Shown here: positions 32,275 to 33,339 of the stretch, piece after piece | Layout: each line of letters opens with the position of its first letter | Numbering within the stretch: position 1 is the first letter of the stretch | Assembly (NCBI GenBank): GCA_947174185.1 | Contig: CAMWHY010000017.1 | Span: forward strand, 1 to 33,339 | From: an uncultured Lachnospiraceae bacterium | GTDB lineage: Bacteria; Bacillota; Clostridia; Lachnospirales; Lachnospiraceae | Reading direction: 5' to 3' | DNA length: 33,339 bases | The notes under the pieces: model-generated | Told to the model about the DNA's origin: nothing | The model's database searches: none | What the model saw: the letters and a program-made list of their open reading frames with translations, nothing else | Made by a program: the position numbers and the translations under genes

Positions 32275-33339
32275 TTACTGCAATGATGCTGCGGCGCTTC
32301 CACCCGCAAGATATCCTGTCGCCGCCGCAAAATGAAGATTATATCCTCCGCAGGCTCCTGCAACATTTAGCATCTCCCCTGTAAGATAAAGACGCTCTAC
32401 GAGCGTCGAAGCCAACGTATCATCTACCTCAGCTAAGGGCACACCCCCTGTAGATATCTGGGCATGTCTGTAATCATTCAATTGTTTCACCCTGACACGA
32501 AAACATTGAAATTGATCCAGCAATGCCTGAAAATCCCGGTCGGATACGGAATCGATACTCTTTCCGGGAGCGATATTTTGATTTTTTAATAACATTAATA
32601 TCAATTTTTTATGTAAGATACCAGTAAAAAAATCCTCCGCACTGCGATGTTTCATCTGATCCCGCCGGGAAAGCATCATCCTGTTCCATTCATCCTTTTT
32701 CATGTATGGGATAAAATTCAGCAAAAAACAAGCCTGCTTTCCTTCCCGGAATGCCTCTCCCAGATATCTGGTCAGTTGGAATACAGCGATCCCGGAAAGT
32801 CCCTGATCAGTGATCTGCAGTTCCCCATCCTCCGTCGCTGTCACGATATTATCTAATAGCAGCGAGATACGTACATCCGTCCTGACTCCGCTGATCCCTT
32901 TAAAATAATCTCCCATGCAGATCGTCTGAACAAGCGCCGGATCACAGGGCAGAACTTGATGCCCCAGCTGCCTGCAAAGTGCATAGCCATTTTTATACTG
33001 CTCATCATAAACGCCGGCCATTCCTCCACACGCAAGGATAACCGCATCTGCAGAAATCTTTTCCTTATGTTCCACAGTCTCTATGATAAACTGGTTATTT
33101 TGTTTTTTTATGTATCCGGCCTCATAATCGGTCCGGACAGTTACTCCCTTTTCTTCCAGTTTCAGCCGCAAACAATTCAGTACGGTAGCCGCCTGCCCGC
33201 TCAACGGATAGACACAGTCGTTTTTCTCTTTTGTCAATAGCCCCAAGTCTTTCCACAGTTCTTCCTCGCAGGGGCTGTAAGCATTCAATATTTTTTTCAG
33301 ACGTTCTACCTTATCTGTCAGATAATAATCTTCATGCAT
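32275..33339 (-). CDS. NAD(P)/FAD-dependent oxidoreductase, HI0933/BaiN type, 5' truncated
   Basis: These 354 residues are the C-terminal part of a flavoprotein whose N-terminal Rossmann GxGxxG segment lies beyond the window edge; the apparent Met at 33339 is only the last full codon inside the window. Markers are the YPLSGQAATVLNCLR segment, DAVILACGGMAG, the STGGVPLAEVD segment and GEMLNVAGACGGYNLHFAAATG near the end, typical of the HI0933-like family that includes BaiN. Some members reduce bile-acid intermediates, but most are uncharacterised, so no substrate is assigned. It precedes the COG2509 flavoprotein by 43 bp and probably shares its transcript. Confidence 0.88.
   Translation of the reverse strand: MHEDYYLTDKVERLKKILNAYSPCEEELWKDLGLLTKEKNDCVYPLSGQAATVLNCLRLKLEEKGVTVRTDYEAGYIKKQNNQFIIETVEHKEKISADAVILACGGMAGVYDEQYKNGYALCRQLGHQVLPCDPALVQTICMGDYFKGISGVRTDVRISLLLDNIVTATEDGELQITDQGLSGIAVFQLTRYLGEAFREGKQACFLLNFIPYMKKDEWNRMMLSRRDQMKHRSAEDFFTGILHKKLILMLLKNQNIAPGKSIDSVSDRDFQALLDQFQCFRVRVKQLNDYRHAQISTGGVPLAEVDDTLASTLVERLYLTGEMLNVAGACGGYNLHFAAATGYLAGGSAAASLQ

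Noticed and set aside
1-33339. tRNA, rRNA, CRISPR, insertion sequences or prophage
   Set aside because: Nothing resembling them was seen by reading; gaps are short and filled by promoters, hairpins or A/T-rich spacers. A tRNAscan or Infernal run could confirm this.
33337-33339. Start codon of the last flavoprotein at the window edge
   Set aside because: The sequence lacks the N-terminal FAD-binding Rossmann motif expected of the family, so this ATG is an internal Met and the gene continues beyond the window.

Overview
The window looks like chromosomal core DNA from a low- to mid-GC anaerobic Firmicute, most likely a Lachnospiraceae-type Clostridium relative. The evidence is strong Shine-Dalgarno sites, several TTG starts, SepF, a DUF4321 gene beside mreB, an oversized PBP2, a short glutamate 5-kinase, and the miaB-mutS-mutL order. 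It is very gene-dense: no gap exceeds about 150 bp. I see no rRNA, tRNA, CRISPR array, insertion sequence, phage gene or clear pseudogene. The family placement is an inference from gene content, not from a database search.

Positions 1-1837 (+ strand) hold the 3' end of a Zn/Cd/Pb-type P1B ATPase, an ArsR/SmtB metal sensor and a DUF4422 glycosyltransferase-like protein. They run convergently into the rest of the window, which is all on the - strand. A perfect 15-bp inverted repeat lies at the junction.

Positions 1934-4532 hold aroB-lspA-rluD with its own promoter. Positions 4683-7135 hold sepF, an HlyD-like membrane adaptor and a small P-loop ATPase. sepF has a near-consensus promoter whose start site is covered by a perfect 7-1-7 palindrome resembling Fur/Zur boxes.

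Positions 7275-17364 form a cell-shape and division supercluster, in transcription order: DUF4321, mreB, mreC, mreD, mrdA (PBP2), minC, minD, minE, rodA, mgsA, and a lipoprotein D,D-carboxypeptidase. It joins the elongation machinery (MreBCD, PBP2, RodA) with division-site selection (MinCDE), and carries methylglyoxal synthase at its tail. PBP2 has a large insertion inside its transpeptidase domain. MgsA has Glu in place of the conserved catalytic Asp.

Positions 17481-20254 hold ogt, miaA and a PLP-dependent methionine gamma-lyase/aluminium-resistance family gene, behind a perfect consensus promoter. Positions 20402-21436 hold a cytosolic GH5 glycosidase. Positions 21565-27526 hold miaB, mutS and mutL. 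Positions 27581-30540 hold proB, DUF896, 5-formyl-THF cyclo-ligase and proA. The window ends with two flavoproteins, a COG2509-type one and a 5'-truncated HI0933/BaiN-type one.

Most of the window is housekeeping. The best candidates for new biology are the P-loop/HlyD-like/SepF unit with its Fur-like operator, the PBP2 insertion, the MgsA active-site change, and the inverted repeat around a possible proB promoter.
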